NCBI GenBank assembly: GCA_023268635.1
Contig: JALQUB010000064.1
Coordinates: forward strand, 1 to 64,000
DNA from: Pseudomonadales bacterium
Lineage (GTDB): Bacteria; Pseudomonadota; Gammaproteobacteria; Pseudomonadales; Pseudohongiellaceae
Direction of reading: 5' to 3'
DNA length: 64,000 bases
Shown: piece after piece, positions 39,574 through 47,887 of the stretch
Position numbering within the stretch: the stretch's first letter is position 1
Layout of the letters: every line of letters starts with the position of its first letter
Notes under the pieces: model-generated
What the model was told of the DNA's origin: nothing
Databases searched by the model: none
The model's input: only the letters and a program-made list of their open reading frames with translations
Position numbers and translations under genes: made by a program

Positions 39574-40224
39574 CTACCCTAATGTGAGTCGCTGAAGCTT
39601 GGGCAATTCAAGCTTATGATGTGTTGTCACGATGACTGCCCCACCCTTCTCCGCGTGATCGGCCAAGGTCTGCTCGAGCCTCGCCACCGCATCGACATCG
39701 AGCGTGGTAAACGGCTCATCGAGAACCCAAAGCGTCGCAGGACTCAGTCGCAATCTGGCAAGCGACACCCGTTGCTGCTGGCCCGCGCTCAATGTGTAAC
39801 AGGGGGATTCTTCAAATCCTCGCAGGCCTACATCGGACAATGCCTTCATTAACTCCGCTTCGCTCACCTTGACTTGCAAGCCAGCAGACCAACGCAAATT
39901 TTCCAGGGGGCTCAACACCTTATTCACGCCGACGCGATGCCCCAAATACAGCAAGTCTGCTGCAAAAGCCTCTGACTGCTCACTCCGATCAAATCCGCGC
40001 CAACGGATCTGCCCTTCGAAACCATCATTCAAGCCGCAAATAATTCTCAACAGGGTAGTCTTGCCGCTGCCATTACTGCCAGCGATCTGCAAAGCGCTAC
40101 CGGGATTTATGGCGAAAGATAGCGCAGAAAACAACAACCGCTCATCACGCTCACAACGAAGGTTGCACACCTCGAAGAGAGGCGAATTATCGGGGGTATG
40201 CTGGAAGCTAGTGTCTGTCATCAT
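39574..40224 (-). CDS. ccmA: Cytochrome c biogenesis ATP-binding protein CcmA
   Basis: ABC ATPase of the CcmABCD complex. Walker A is GSNGSGKTTLL, the signature LSAGQQQRVSLARL and Walker B LWVLDEPF. The ORF track begins 17 codons upstream; I placed the start at the ATG giving MMTDTSFQ, since the extension is unlike the family. Either of the two adjacent ATGs is possible. fliA ends 87 bp upstream. Confidence 0.93.
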   Translation of the reverse strand: MMTDTSFQHTPDNSPLFEVCNLRCERDERLLFSALSFAINPGSALQIAGSNGSGKTTLLRIICGLNDGFEGQIRWRGFDRSEQSEAFAADLLYLGHRVGVNKVLSPLENLRWSAGLQVKVSEAELMKALSDVGLRGFEESPCYTLSAGQQQRVSLARLRLSPATLWVLDEPFTTLDVDAVARLEQTLADHAEKGGAVIVTTHHKLELPKLQRLTLG

Positions 40225-40311
40225 CTGTCTCACCACGCGGGCGGGCAGCATAGCGCGGCAAGACGCTATTGCCAAATTCGACGCGAATACCGCCCCAGCG
40301 ATAAGTTCAGA

Positions 40312-41061
40312 TTAACGCCAATCAGCGAGACGAGAACGCAGACGCATGGCGGCCTGACTGTGGATCTGACTGACTCGGCTCTCGCTAACCCCGATTACTT
40401 CGCCTATCTCCTTTAGATTAAGCTCTTCATCATAGTAGAGTGCGAGAACCAGCTTCTCTCTCGGAGGGAGATTATCGATAGCTCGAGCAAGATGTTCTTT
40501 GAAGGTCGCACGCTGAAGTCCATCACAAGGACCTGGAAGCTCCCCTGCAGCGAGCTCGATCGCTGAGTCGTCGCCTTCCATAATGTCATCGAAGCTGAAT
40601 AAACGACTGCCGCTGGCATCCTGCAAAATTGCATAATAAGAATTTAGATCAATGTCCATTTCTTTTGCGATGTCTTGATCTTTGGCATCTTTACCGGTTC
40701 GCGCTTCAATAGCTTTGATGGCTTCGGCGACCTTCCGAGATTTTCGGTGTACAGAACGCGGCGCCCAATCCCCCTTGCGAACCTCATCGAGCATAGAGCC
40801 CCGGATACGTATGCCTGCGTACGTTTCAAAACTCGCGCCTTTAGAGATGTCGTATTTTTTTGCCGCCTCCAACAAACCGATCATGCCTGACTGCACCAAA
40901 TCGTCTACCAATACGCTGGCCGGCATGCGCAGCAACAAGTGATGGGCTATGCGCTTCACAAGCGGAGCATATTTCTCGACTACCGCGCTCATATTGGCGT
41001 CGCTGGCTTCCCCGTTCGGAAGCACATCCTCAAAAACTTTGGCCTCTGTGCCTTCAGACAT
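40312..41061 (-). CDS. fliA: RNA polymerase sigma-28 factor FliA
   Basis: Flagellar sigma factor. Region 2 contains EKYAPLVKRIAHHL, DDLVQSGMIGLLEAAKKYD and FETYAGIRIRGSMLDEVRKGDW; region 3 DWAPRSVHRKSRKV; region 4 LYYDEELNLKEIGEVIGVSESRVSQ split over its helix-turn-helix. The ORF track starts at a GTG; the internal ATG after GGGGTTAGGA gives MSEGTEA and is equally likely. No flagellar or chemotaxis gene lies beside it, although in Pseudomonas fliA is followed by the che cluster before ccmA. Confidence 0.94.
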   Translation of the reverse strand: MSEGTEAKVFEDVLPNGEASDANMSAVVEKYAPLVKRIAHHLLLRMPASVLVDDLVQSGMIGLLEAAKKYDISKGASFETYAGIRIRGSMLDEVRKGDWAPRSVHRKSRKVAEAIKAIEARTGKDAKDQDIAKEMDIDLNSYYAILQDASGSRLFSFDDIMEGDDSAIELAAGELPGPCDGLQRATFKEHLARAIDNLPPREKLVLALYYDEELNLKEIGEVIGVSESRVSQIHSQAAMRLRSRLADWR

Positions 41062-41623
41062 TCCTAACCCCACCCCTGATTTATTATTCTGCTGTGTTAC
41101 TTCTGACTAGCTAAACTTCTTCCCAATTCAGGCGATGACACTCCTGTTGGGCCAAGCAATGTCTTCTACTTGCCTAGTGAGGGAGAAGGAGCAAATAGCG
41201 TGCCAAACTCAAAATTTTTCTAAGGATTTCTCTGCCGTAGTTGATTAGGCAGATTGCTATTGAGGCATATCCAGTGCTAGCAACAGCGTATTAGGCGCTT
41301 TAGCTTAGGGGTAAGACAGCGCTTCGCTTTCGCAACTCGATCTTCAATGGAAATAAATGCGAAGAAAAGTCGCAAACAAGACAATAGATCACAGTAGTTA
41401 GTTAAAGTGGTTTCTAGATAGTGGTAGACCCAGGGCGAGCCAATCACCATCAATTCAACAATGAAATACTCGCTAAGCAGAGCGAGATCAATGGGTTTAC
41501 AGGCGAGACGAAAATAAAATTGCCGACCACCGCGATCTCACGCGGATCGAGACTGCTGCGACAACTTCCCGTCAAAATATCGGTTTATCGTCAAGTCTTC
41601 GCATAGGGTTTGTCAAAAATCCG
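41062..41623. other. 562-bp non-coding region upstream of fliA
   Basis: I find no gene, tRNA or strong terminator here. One stretch (about 41288-41330) looks like a tRNA D arm but cannot be folded into a cloverleaf. The 61-aa ORF on plus lacks a ribosome site. fliA's own promoter should lie near the fliA end, but I cannot assign it. Confidence 0.5.
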
Positions 41624-42193
41624 TTATGCCCGAGGTGGAGTGACACCGGTCTGCCCCATGTATTTACCCCCTCGCTGTTTATAGGTGGTCTCGCACTGTT
41701 CATCTGATTGATAGAACAGCATTTGTGCCACCCCTTCGTTCGCGTAAATTTTGGCGGGAAGAGTCGTGGTATTTGAAAATTCGAGGGTCACATGACCCTC
41801 CCACTCAGGCTCGAGCGGGGTCACATTCACGATAATGCCGCACCGGGCATAGGTTGATTTACCCAAACAAATAGTGAGCACATCTTTGGGGATGCGGAAA
41901 TATTCTACCGTGCGAGCCAACGCGAATGAGTTCGGGGGTATGATGCAATAAGGCTCGTCAATTGAAACGAAACTCGATTCATCAAAATTCTTAGGGTCGA
42001 CAACGCTTGTCGTGTGAACGTTGGTAAATATCTTAAACTCTGTCGCACAACGCACGTCATAACCATAACTCGACGTACCATAAGAAATCACCTTCTGCTC
42101 GCCCACATATCGGACTTGCTCAGGTTCAAATGGCTCAATCATGCCCTGCTCTCGGGCCATCTGGCGAATCCACCTGTCCGATTTAATACTCAT
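41624..42193 (-). CDS. dcd: dCTP deaminase
   Basis: Deaminates dCTP to dUTP, the main source of dUMP for thymidylate in gammaproteobacteria. The trimer-active-site motifs are [10 protein letters not shown] with the catalytic region [22 protein letters not shown] and [12 protein letters not shown]. The start [13 protein letters not shown] and length 189 aa match the family. It is transcribed divergently from the rubredoxin gene. Confidence 0.97.
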   Translation of the reverse strand: MSIKSDRWIRQMAREQGMIEPFEPEQVRYVGEQKVISYGTSSYGYDVRCATEFKIFTNVHTTSVVDPKNFDESSFVSIDEPYCIIPPNSFALARTVEYFRIPKDVLTICLGKSTYARCGIIVNVTPLEPEWEGHVTLEFSNTTTLPAKIYANEGVAQMLFYQSDEQCETTYKQRGGKYMGQTGVTPPRA

Positions 42194-42463
42194 GAAGTCA
42201 AATCCTGCGCTCTAATTGATTAATATTTGACGGCACACTCGCGCTGCCTCTAGCGACCAAACCTAATTCGTATCGGCCGGCGCCGATGATAGCTGAACCC
42301 CTCATCCACGCAAGCTAAACACATGTCTTACGCTAGGATGTGCTGAAAGTCGGCAGGTTTTCGCGTATGCTTAGCGGCTTATTTCACACGAGCAAAGCTG
42401 AAAATTCAATCGAGCTCGAAGACTTGGCCGATGGCGGCAGATATAGATATTAGAGGAGCAGTC

Positions 42464-42628
42464 ATGCGGAAGTGGCAGTGTTTAGTCTGTAGTTTTGTCT
42501 ATGAGGAAGCACTTGGCTTACCCGACGATGGCATCGCGCCAGGAACTAGTTGGGACGACATCCCTGACGACTGGATGTGCCCTGAATGCGGAGTAGGGAA
42601 AGAAGACTTCGAAATGGTCGAAATCTAA
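42464..42628 (+). CDS. Rubredoxin
   Basis: 54-aa one-iron electron carrier. The two Cys pairs are CLVC and CPEC, with the conserved [17 protein letters not shown] core between them. The ORF track starts 11 codons earlier; GAGGAGCAGTC gives a strong ribosome site for the ATG at 42464, which matches the family start MRKWQC. Rubredoxins pass electrons from NADH-dependent reductases to alkane hydroxylases or oxygen-stress reductases; no such partner is in the window. It lies 61 bp before metG. Confidence 0.93.
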   Translation: MRKWQCLVCSFVYEEALGLPDDGIAPGTSWDDIPDDWMCPECGVGKEDFEMVEI

Positions 42629-42689
42629 GCAGTGCTCGACATCTAAATCAGTCGCACAATCTACCACATCAATCGAAAAGGAATACCAG

Positions 42690-44747
42690 GTGAACCCACG
42701 CAAGATCCTCGTCACTAGCGCTCTCCCCTATGCGAACGGGGACCTACATCTAGGACACCTGCTTGAGGCGGTCCAAACGGATATTTGGGTGCGCCTCCAA
42801 AAAATGCGCGGCCACGACTGCGTCTACGTGTGCGCAGACGATGCGCACGGTACCGCAATAATGCTCAGCGCAGAACGTCAGGGAATTAGCCCGGAGCAAC
42901 TTATCGATAAAGTAAACGCAGCGCACCAAGCTGATTACGCAGGATTTCACATTGCGTTCGATAATTTCCATTCCACACACTCCGCCGAAAACCAAAAATT
43001 CTCTGAGTCGATTTACCAAGCGTTGGAAGCAAACGGTCATATAGAACGCCGCAGCATCAGACAGCTTTTTGACCCAGAAAAAGAGCTATTCTTAGCCGAC
43101 CGCTACGTCAAAGGGACTTGCCCCAAGTGCAAAACTCCAGAGCAATACGGTGATAATTGCGAAAGCTGTGGTTCCACATACAGCCCCTCCGAATTGATAG
43201 ATCCAACATCCACCATTTCTGGGGCCACACCGATCGAGAAAGAATCGGAACATTTTTTCTTCGATCTTCCACAGTTTAAAGACATGCTAAAGCAATGGAC
43301 ACGAAGCGGAACATTGCAGGACGCGGTCGCCAATAAGCTATCAGAGTGGCTCGATGACGAATTGCAACAATGGGATATCAGTCGGGACGCGCCTTATTTT
43401 GGCTTCGAAATCCCAGGAGCCCCAGGCAAATACTTCTACGTTTGGCTTGATGCTCCAATTGGGTATATGGCGAGCTTTGACAATCTCTGCGCTCGCACCA
43501 AATACGACTTCAATGATTATTGGGACAAAGACTCAAGCGCCGAACTCTACCACTTCATAGGCAAGGACATCGTAAACTTTCATACGCTGTTCTGGCCCGC
43601 CATGTTGACTAGTGCCGGCTATCGTACACCTACCGCAGTTTTCGTACACGGATTTCTTACCGTCGATGGCACCAAGATGTCTAAGTCTCGAGGAACGTTC
43701 ATTAACGCCCGTACCTATTTAGACAATCTTGATCCTGAATATCTTCGATATTATCTGGCGGCTAAGCTTTCGAATGGAGTCGACGATCTCGACCTTAATT
43801 TCGAAGATTTCACCGCCCGTGTTAATTCGGATCTAGTCGGCAAAGTCGTCAATATTGCGAGTCGCTGCTCTGGGTTTATCAGCAAAGGCTTCGAGGGAAT
43901 GTTAGCGAATGAGTTGGATGACCCTGCGCTGCTGGTCTCGATGCAGGCAGCGAGCGAAGAGATTGCAGCGCACTTTGAGAAGCGCGAATACTCTAAAGCG
44001 ATCCGCCTCATCATGACACTTGCCGATGCCGCGAATCAGTACATCAACGATAAACAGCCATGGGTGGTCGCAAAGTCAGAGCCAGGCTCAGATACACTTC
44101 AACAAATTTGCACAACAGGCATCAACGCGTTCCGAATACTGATCTGCTATTTAAAGCCAGTACTCCCCGCCATGGCCAAGAAAGCAGAACAATTCTTAAA
44201 TATAGAACCGCTCAGCTGGGAGGGCTCTCAATCAGTCCTACTCAAGCATCAAATTTCTGTCTTCAAGCCACTAATGACTCGTGTTGAACCGGAAAAAATC
44301 ACCGCAATGGTTGAAAGCACTCGAGCCGCCTATGAGGCATCCATCTCATCAGAAAACGAGACAAGTCCAGTGAGTACACAAGAAAACGAATCTCCTTTTG
44401 CGCCAGAAATCCAGTTCGCTGATTTCGCCAAGGTCGATCTACGCATCGCGCGTATCGCAACTGCCGAGCACGTTGAGGGCGCAGATAAATTACTAAAGCT
44501 CACCTTAGACCTAGGCAAAGATTCCGCTAACCAGCCCATAGTGCGCACCGTATTCTCAGGCATCAAATCAGCGTATAAGCCCGAAGATTTAGAAGGCATG
44601 CTCACCGTCGTCGTCGCCAATCTCGCCCCACGCAAGATGAAATTTGGTTTATCGGAAGGCATGGTGTTGGCAGCAGGACCGGGTAAAGACGAGCTGTGGC
44701 TACTCGAACCGCACACTGGCGCCCAGCCTGGCATGCAGGTCACTTAA
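42690..44747 (+). CDS. metG: Methionyl-tRNA synthetase
   Basis: Class I synthetase charging initiator and elongator tRNA-Met. HIGH-type motif DLHLGHLLE near residue 18, zinc knuckle [18 protein letters not shown] near 145, KMSKSRGTF near 330, anticodon-binding helices and a C-terminal tRNA-binding (Trbp111-like) domain from about 585 ([21 protein letters not shown]). The 685-aa length is the dimeric form. It starts with GTG, backed by AGGA at 7 nt. The Mrp/ApbC gene often beside metG in relatives is absent. Confidence 0.97.
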   Translation: MNPRKILVTSALPYANGDLHLGHLLEAVQTDIWVRLQKMRGHDCVYVCADDAHGTAIMLSAERQGISPEQLIDKVNAAHQADYAGFHIAFDNFHSTHSAENQKFSESIYQALEANGHIERRSIRQLFDPEKELFLADRYVKGTCPKCKTPEQYGDNCESCGSTYSPSELIDPTSTISGATPIEKESEHFFFDLPQFKDMLKQWTRSGTLQDAVANKLSEWLDDELQQWDISRDAPYFGFEIPGAPGKYFYVWLDAPIGYMASFDNLCARTKYDFNDYWDKDSSAELYHFIGKDIVNFHTLFWPAMLTSAGYRTPTAVFVHGFLTVDGTKMSKSRGTFINARTYLDNLDPEYLRYYLAAKLSNGVDDLDLNFEDFTARVNSDLVGKVVNIASRCSGFISKGFEGMLANELDDPALLVSMQAASEEIAAHFEKREYSKAIRLIMTLADAANQYINDKQPWVVAKSEPGSDTLQQICTTGINAFRILICYLKPVLPAMAKKAEQFLNIEPLSWEGSQSVLLKHQISVFKPLMTRVEPEKITAMVESTRAAYEASISSENETSPVSTQENESPFAPEIQFADFAKVDLRIARIATAEHVEGADKLLKLTLDLGKDSANQPIVRTVFSGIKSAYKPEDLEGMLTVVVANLAPRKMKFGLSEGMVLAAGPGKDELWLLEPHTGAQPGMQVT

Positions 44748-44779
44748 TTCAGGACAGCGACAGAGCCAAGAGGATTACT

Positions 44780-46318
44780 ATGCGACTCCCAATCAGCTCA
44801 CTCTGTGAGATCAAGAAGTTTAATAGCCGCATCATTGCTTTGCTCATCTTGATCGGCGGCACACTAGTTAGCGTGCCGAGCAGCGCTCAACGCGCGGAGC
44901 TGGAGGCCATCCAGGATTCCGTCGTTAAGATCTATACAACTCAAGCGGAGCCCGATTATTTCACGCCGTGGCGCCTACTCACGCCACGACAATCGAGCGG
45001 ATCTGGCTCGGTGATTTCCGGTAATCGAATTCTCACCAACGCCCATGTCGTCGCCAATGCTAGTTATATTCAAGCGCAAAAACACAATGATCCCAAGCGT
45101 TACCTCGCTCACGTCGAGTTTGTATCCCATGAAGCCGACCTCGCTTTAATCAGCGTCGACGACAATACTTTCTTCGACGATCTAGAACCCCTAGCCATCG
45201 CCGACTTACCCGAACCACAGCAAGAAGTGTCTGTGTACGGTTATCCGATGGGTGGCAAATCACTCAGCATCACCAAAGGCATACTGTCGCGAGTCGAGCA
45301 GCAGGTCTATGCACACGCAGGCTCTTATTTATTAGCCGGCCAAATAGATGCCGCGATCAATCCAGGAAACAGCGGCGGCCCCGTTATCGTTGATAGAGAA
45401 ATCATCGGCGTGGTTATGCAGGCGAACAGCGGCGGTAGGTCTGAAAACTTGGGCTATTTCGTTCCTCCCAGCATCATTCGCCACGTATTGACCGATGCAG
45501 ACGATGGCAGACATGACGGCTTTCCCGACCTAGGTTTTCGCACGCAAACTCTCGATAGTCCTGCCGCGAAGTCCGCCTACAAACTGAGCGAAGATCAAGA
45601 TGGCGTATTGGTGATCAAGGTATTCGATGATTCACCCGCATACGGCGTCATTCGCGAAGACGATGTCATTGTTCGAATCGATGACTACGACATCGCCGAG
45701 GATGGCAGCATAAAGTTATCCGAAGACCTACAGACTGACTACAAGCACGCGATTGACCTGCATCATGTTGGTGAAAGCGTGAGCCTTCTTCTCGTGCGTC
45801 AGGGCAAGTTATTAGACATCAAAATAGATGCACAACAGGCTAGGGACAGTTACAGCCTAGTCACTGGCGAACGTTTCGATAGAGTTCCAGAGTACGTGAT
45901 TTATGGCGGCGTATTATTCGTGCCACTGAATATGAACTTGATTAAGCGCTGGGGTAACGATTGGAGCCGTTCAGCGCCCGTAAGTTTACTGCAGGCACGT
46001 AATGAGTGGAGCTCACCAGAACGAAGCCAACTGGTAGTTGCACTGCAAGTCCTCGCGGCCGACGTAAATCTCGGCTATCACGAATGGCGCAACTGGATTG
46101 TTGACTCAATTAACGGAATGCCTATTCGCGACTTCGCACACTTTGCCGAATTGCTCTCTCAGAACAACAAAGAAGATGTCATCTTTGAAAATAAAAACGG
46201 ATATCAGATGGTCATCAACCACGCCGCAGCTCTGGCTGCCGAAGAGGAAATCCTGCGCCGTTACCGTATTCCTTCCGCGCGCTCAGAGGCCATGACGACG
46301 GAGAGCCTTGCCCCATGA
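44780..46318 (+). CDS. Deg9-like serine protease with two PDZ regions, exported
   Basis: Trypsin-type (S1C) serine protease. A signal peptide (IIALLILIGGTLVSVPSSAQ) leads into the protease domain with histidine in TNAHVV, aspartate in EADLALI and serine in NPGNSGGP. A PDZ domain (about 255-345) and a second, divergent PDZ near the C-terminus (WIVDSINGMPIRDFAHFAEL) follow. The tail with RYRIPSARS recalls the Deg9/DegP9 group found in plants and some bacteria rather than DegP/DegS. The start is the ATG at 44780 with GAGGA upstream, not the ORF-track start inside metG. The stop overlaps the next gene as ATGA, tying it to the Rnf-like cluster. Confidence 0.85.
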   Translation: MRLPISSLCEIKKFNSRIIALLILIGGTLVSVPSSAQRAELEAIQDSVVKIYTTQAEPDYFTPWRLLTPRQSSGSGSVISGNRILTNAHVVANASYIQAQKHNDPKRYLAHVEFVSHEADLALISVDDNTFFDDLEPLAIADLPEPQQEVSVYGYPMGGKSLSITKGILSRVEQQVYAHAGSYLLAGQIDAAINPGNSGGPVIVDREIIGVVMQANSGGRSENLGYFVPPSIIRHVLTDADDGRHDGFPDLGFRTQTLDSPAAKSAYKLSEDQDGVLVIKVFDDSPAYGVIREDDVIVRIDDYDIAEDGSIKLSEDLQTDYKHAIDLHHVGESVSLLLVRQGKLLDIKIDAQQARDSYSLVTGERFDRVPEYVIYGGVLFVPLNMNLIKRWGNDWSRSAPVSLLQARNEWSSPERSQLVVALQVLAADVNLGYHEWRNWIVDSINGMPIRDFAHFAELLSQNNKEDVIFENKNGYQMVINHAAALAAEEEILRRYRIPSARSEAMTTESLAP

Positions 46319-46872
46319 ATCTACTGCTAACGAGTTGCGGCATTGCTGCTATCGTCGTTGGCCTGATCCGTTCGAGCGCGTCGCGAAACTTGGTGCATCT
46401 TATCGGCCCCTATTACGCGGCACTAATCGGCGCAGGCTTAATAGGCGCTACGATAAGCAGTAGCTCTCCTCTTCTGTTGTCACTCATTGTCAGTACAATC
46501 TCGATATTCGTTGTTCAGCATCTATTCCTTCGTTCACTGCGGGCTAAACCCTTACAGCTTCGCCAATTACGGCACGAGCATTTAGCGTCAACAGTGGTCG
46601 CGTTGATTGCCACACTGGGCAGCACGATTACCAACAATTGGCCAAATTCCTTTCTACTCAGCATCATTTTTTGCATCGCCTCATCGCTCACATTTTATTT
46701 ACTCGTGTTAGGGCTCGCCGTGTTCCGAGAAGAGTCTCGATTGCGCTATGCAGCCGCACAAACTCTTCGCCGCGACACTTGGCGTACTGATCTTTTTGAC
46801 AATGCGAGGACGCTGCTCGCCCTCTCCATTGTTGCACTCTGCTTAGCAGCGCTCTCGGGAGTACTGCAGTAA
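46315..46872 (+). CDS. Divergent RnfA/RnfE-like membrane protein
   Basis: 185-aa protein of about six hydrophobic helices in the slot of rnfA, directly before rnfB. Size and general layout (helices, a charged turn FREESR near 138, a final helix ALSIVALCLAALSG) resemble RnfA/RnfE/NqrD/E. The family's conserved features are not visible: there is no NNFVLVKFLG-like start and no cysteine near residues 25 and 108, where RnfA/E bind the intramembrane iron centre. Its cysteines are at 8, 120 and 176. The assignment rests mainly on position. GGAGAG precedes the ATG; translation is coupled on both sides. Confidence 0.55.
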   Translation: MNLLLTSCGIAAIVVGLIRSSASRNLVHLIGPYYAALIGAGLIGATISSSSPLLLSLIVSTISIFVVQHLFLRSLRAKPLQLRQLRHEHLASTVVALIATLGSTITNNWPNSFLLSIIFCIASSLTFYLLVLGLAVFREESRLRYAAAQTLRRDTWRTDLFDNARTLLALSIVALCLAALSGVLQ

Positions 46873-47348
46873 TGTTCAAGGTATTCGCAATGCAGTCTAA
46901 ACAGGAAGCTGCAATCGAAGAGATCAACGCACTACTGCCTCAGACCCAATGCGGGCAATGTGGATACTTAGGCTGCCGCCCCTATGCAGAGGCAATGCTT
47001 AACGGCGAATTGACTAATTTGTGCCCTCCCGGGGGAGAAATCACTGGCCGTCGGCTTGCGCGTCTTCTGAATGAAAACTACCTCCCGCTCAATCCGGCAC
47101 ATGCCACAGCCCTCTCTCTTTCTGTTGCGGTGATTCGAGAAGCCGAGTGTATTGGTTGCACCAAATGCATCCAGGCCTGCCCCACCGATGCCATCATGGG
47201 TGCATCGAAGCGCATGCACAGTATTATCGAAAGTGAATGCAACGGTTGCGATCTCTGCATCGAACCTTGCCCTGTGGACTGTATCGAGCTAGCACCGCGG
47301 ATCGACCAGGATGCAAACAAGATGCGAAAACTCGGAGGTCGACCTTGA
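46872..47348 (+). CDS. rnfB: RnfB-type ferredoxin lacking the membrane anchor
   Basis: Electron-transfer subunit with a 4Fe-4S domain of the RnfB/Fes type (cysteines 27, 30, 35, 51 in LLPQTQCGQCGYLGC ... CPPGG) and a two-cluster ferredoxin (CIGCTKCIQACP and CNGCDLCIEPCP). Alignment with RnfB is strong from residue 12 on. Canonical RnfB starts with a membrane helix of about 25 residues; here only MFKVFAMQSKQE precedes the first domain, so the protein should be soluble or held by partners. It begins in the stop of the RnfA-like gene (TAATG) and ends overlapping the RnfC-like gene. Confidence 0.9.
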   Translation: MFKVFAMQSKQEAAIEEINALLPQTQCGQCGYLGCRPYAEAMLNGELTNLCPPGGEITGRRLARLLNENYLPLNPAHATALSLSVAVIREAECIGCTKCIQACPTDAIMGASKRMHSIIESECNGCDLCIEPCPVDCIELAPRIDQDANKMRKLGGRP

Positions 47349-47887
47349 GCACTTCGATGCAACAAAGCGACACCGACGGCATAGGCTGCACTTATTGCCG
47401 TCGTTGCGATGAAGCATGCCCTAAAGCCTTAGAGACCGGCAGGCTAATCTCACTCATCACTCTCGTTGGCACACCCTCGAATTGGAGCACAACGCAAGCA
47501 GAGCGACTGGATGATTTGCAAGCCTCTGAATTAGATCAGTGTGACGACTGCGGGGCTTGCACCTTGGTTTGCCCGAGTCGATTAGCGCTCGATAGTATCT
47601 TACAAACGGGCAAGGCATTGCTGGCCGCAGAATCGGAGGAACGCAATTCAAGCAGCTATTGGAGACATCGTTTCGAGAGAAGACAGCTGCGTGTTGCGAA
47701 AGCGCGACTCGAGAAAAGAGTGAGACCTAACGCCGAAAAGCATGTGACAAAAATCGCCACAGCTAAACCCGACAGCACTGGCTTTTCTCGAGCTTCCGCG
47801 CAGCAGGACATCGCAGCCGCCGTAGCACGCGTCAAGGCAAAGCGGGCATCACTGACAACTTCAGATCGAGTTGGAGAGAAAAAATAG
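47345..47887 (+). CDS. RnfC-like protein reduced to its ferredoxin and C-terminal region
   Basis: 180-aa protein matching only the C-terminal part of RnfC. It has two 4Fe-4S motifs, CTYCRRCDEACP and CDDCGACTLVCPS, then a basic helical region (YWRHRFERRQLRVAKARLEKR) and the RnfC-typical ending DIAAAVARVKAKRAS. The barrel and the NADH/FMN-binding domain (about 350 residues) are absent. I place the start at TTG 47345, overlapping the rnfB stop (TTGA), because GGAGG sits exactly 6 nt upstream; the ORF-track start lies inside rnfB. An ATG at 47357 is an alternative. Confidence 0.8.
   Translation: MSTSMQQSDTDGIGCTYCRRCDEACPKALETGRLISLITLVGTPSNWSTTQAERLDDLQASELDQCDDCGACTLVCPSRLALDSILQTGKALLAAESEERNSSSYWRHRFERRQLRVAKARLEKRVRPNAEKHVTKIATAKPDSTGFSRASAQQDIAAAVARVKAKRASLTTSDRVGEKK

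Noticed and set aside
41288-41345. tRNA-like stretch (TTTAGCTTAGGGGTAAGACA) upstream of fliA
   Set aside because: It resembles a D arm, but no acceptor stem, anticodon stem or T arm can be paired with it, and there is no CCA.
41421-41606. 61-aa plus-strand ORF before dcd
   Set aside because: No ribosome site and no plausible domain; convergent with dcd in a non-coding stretch.
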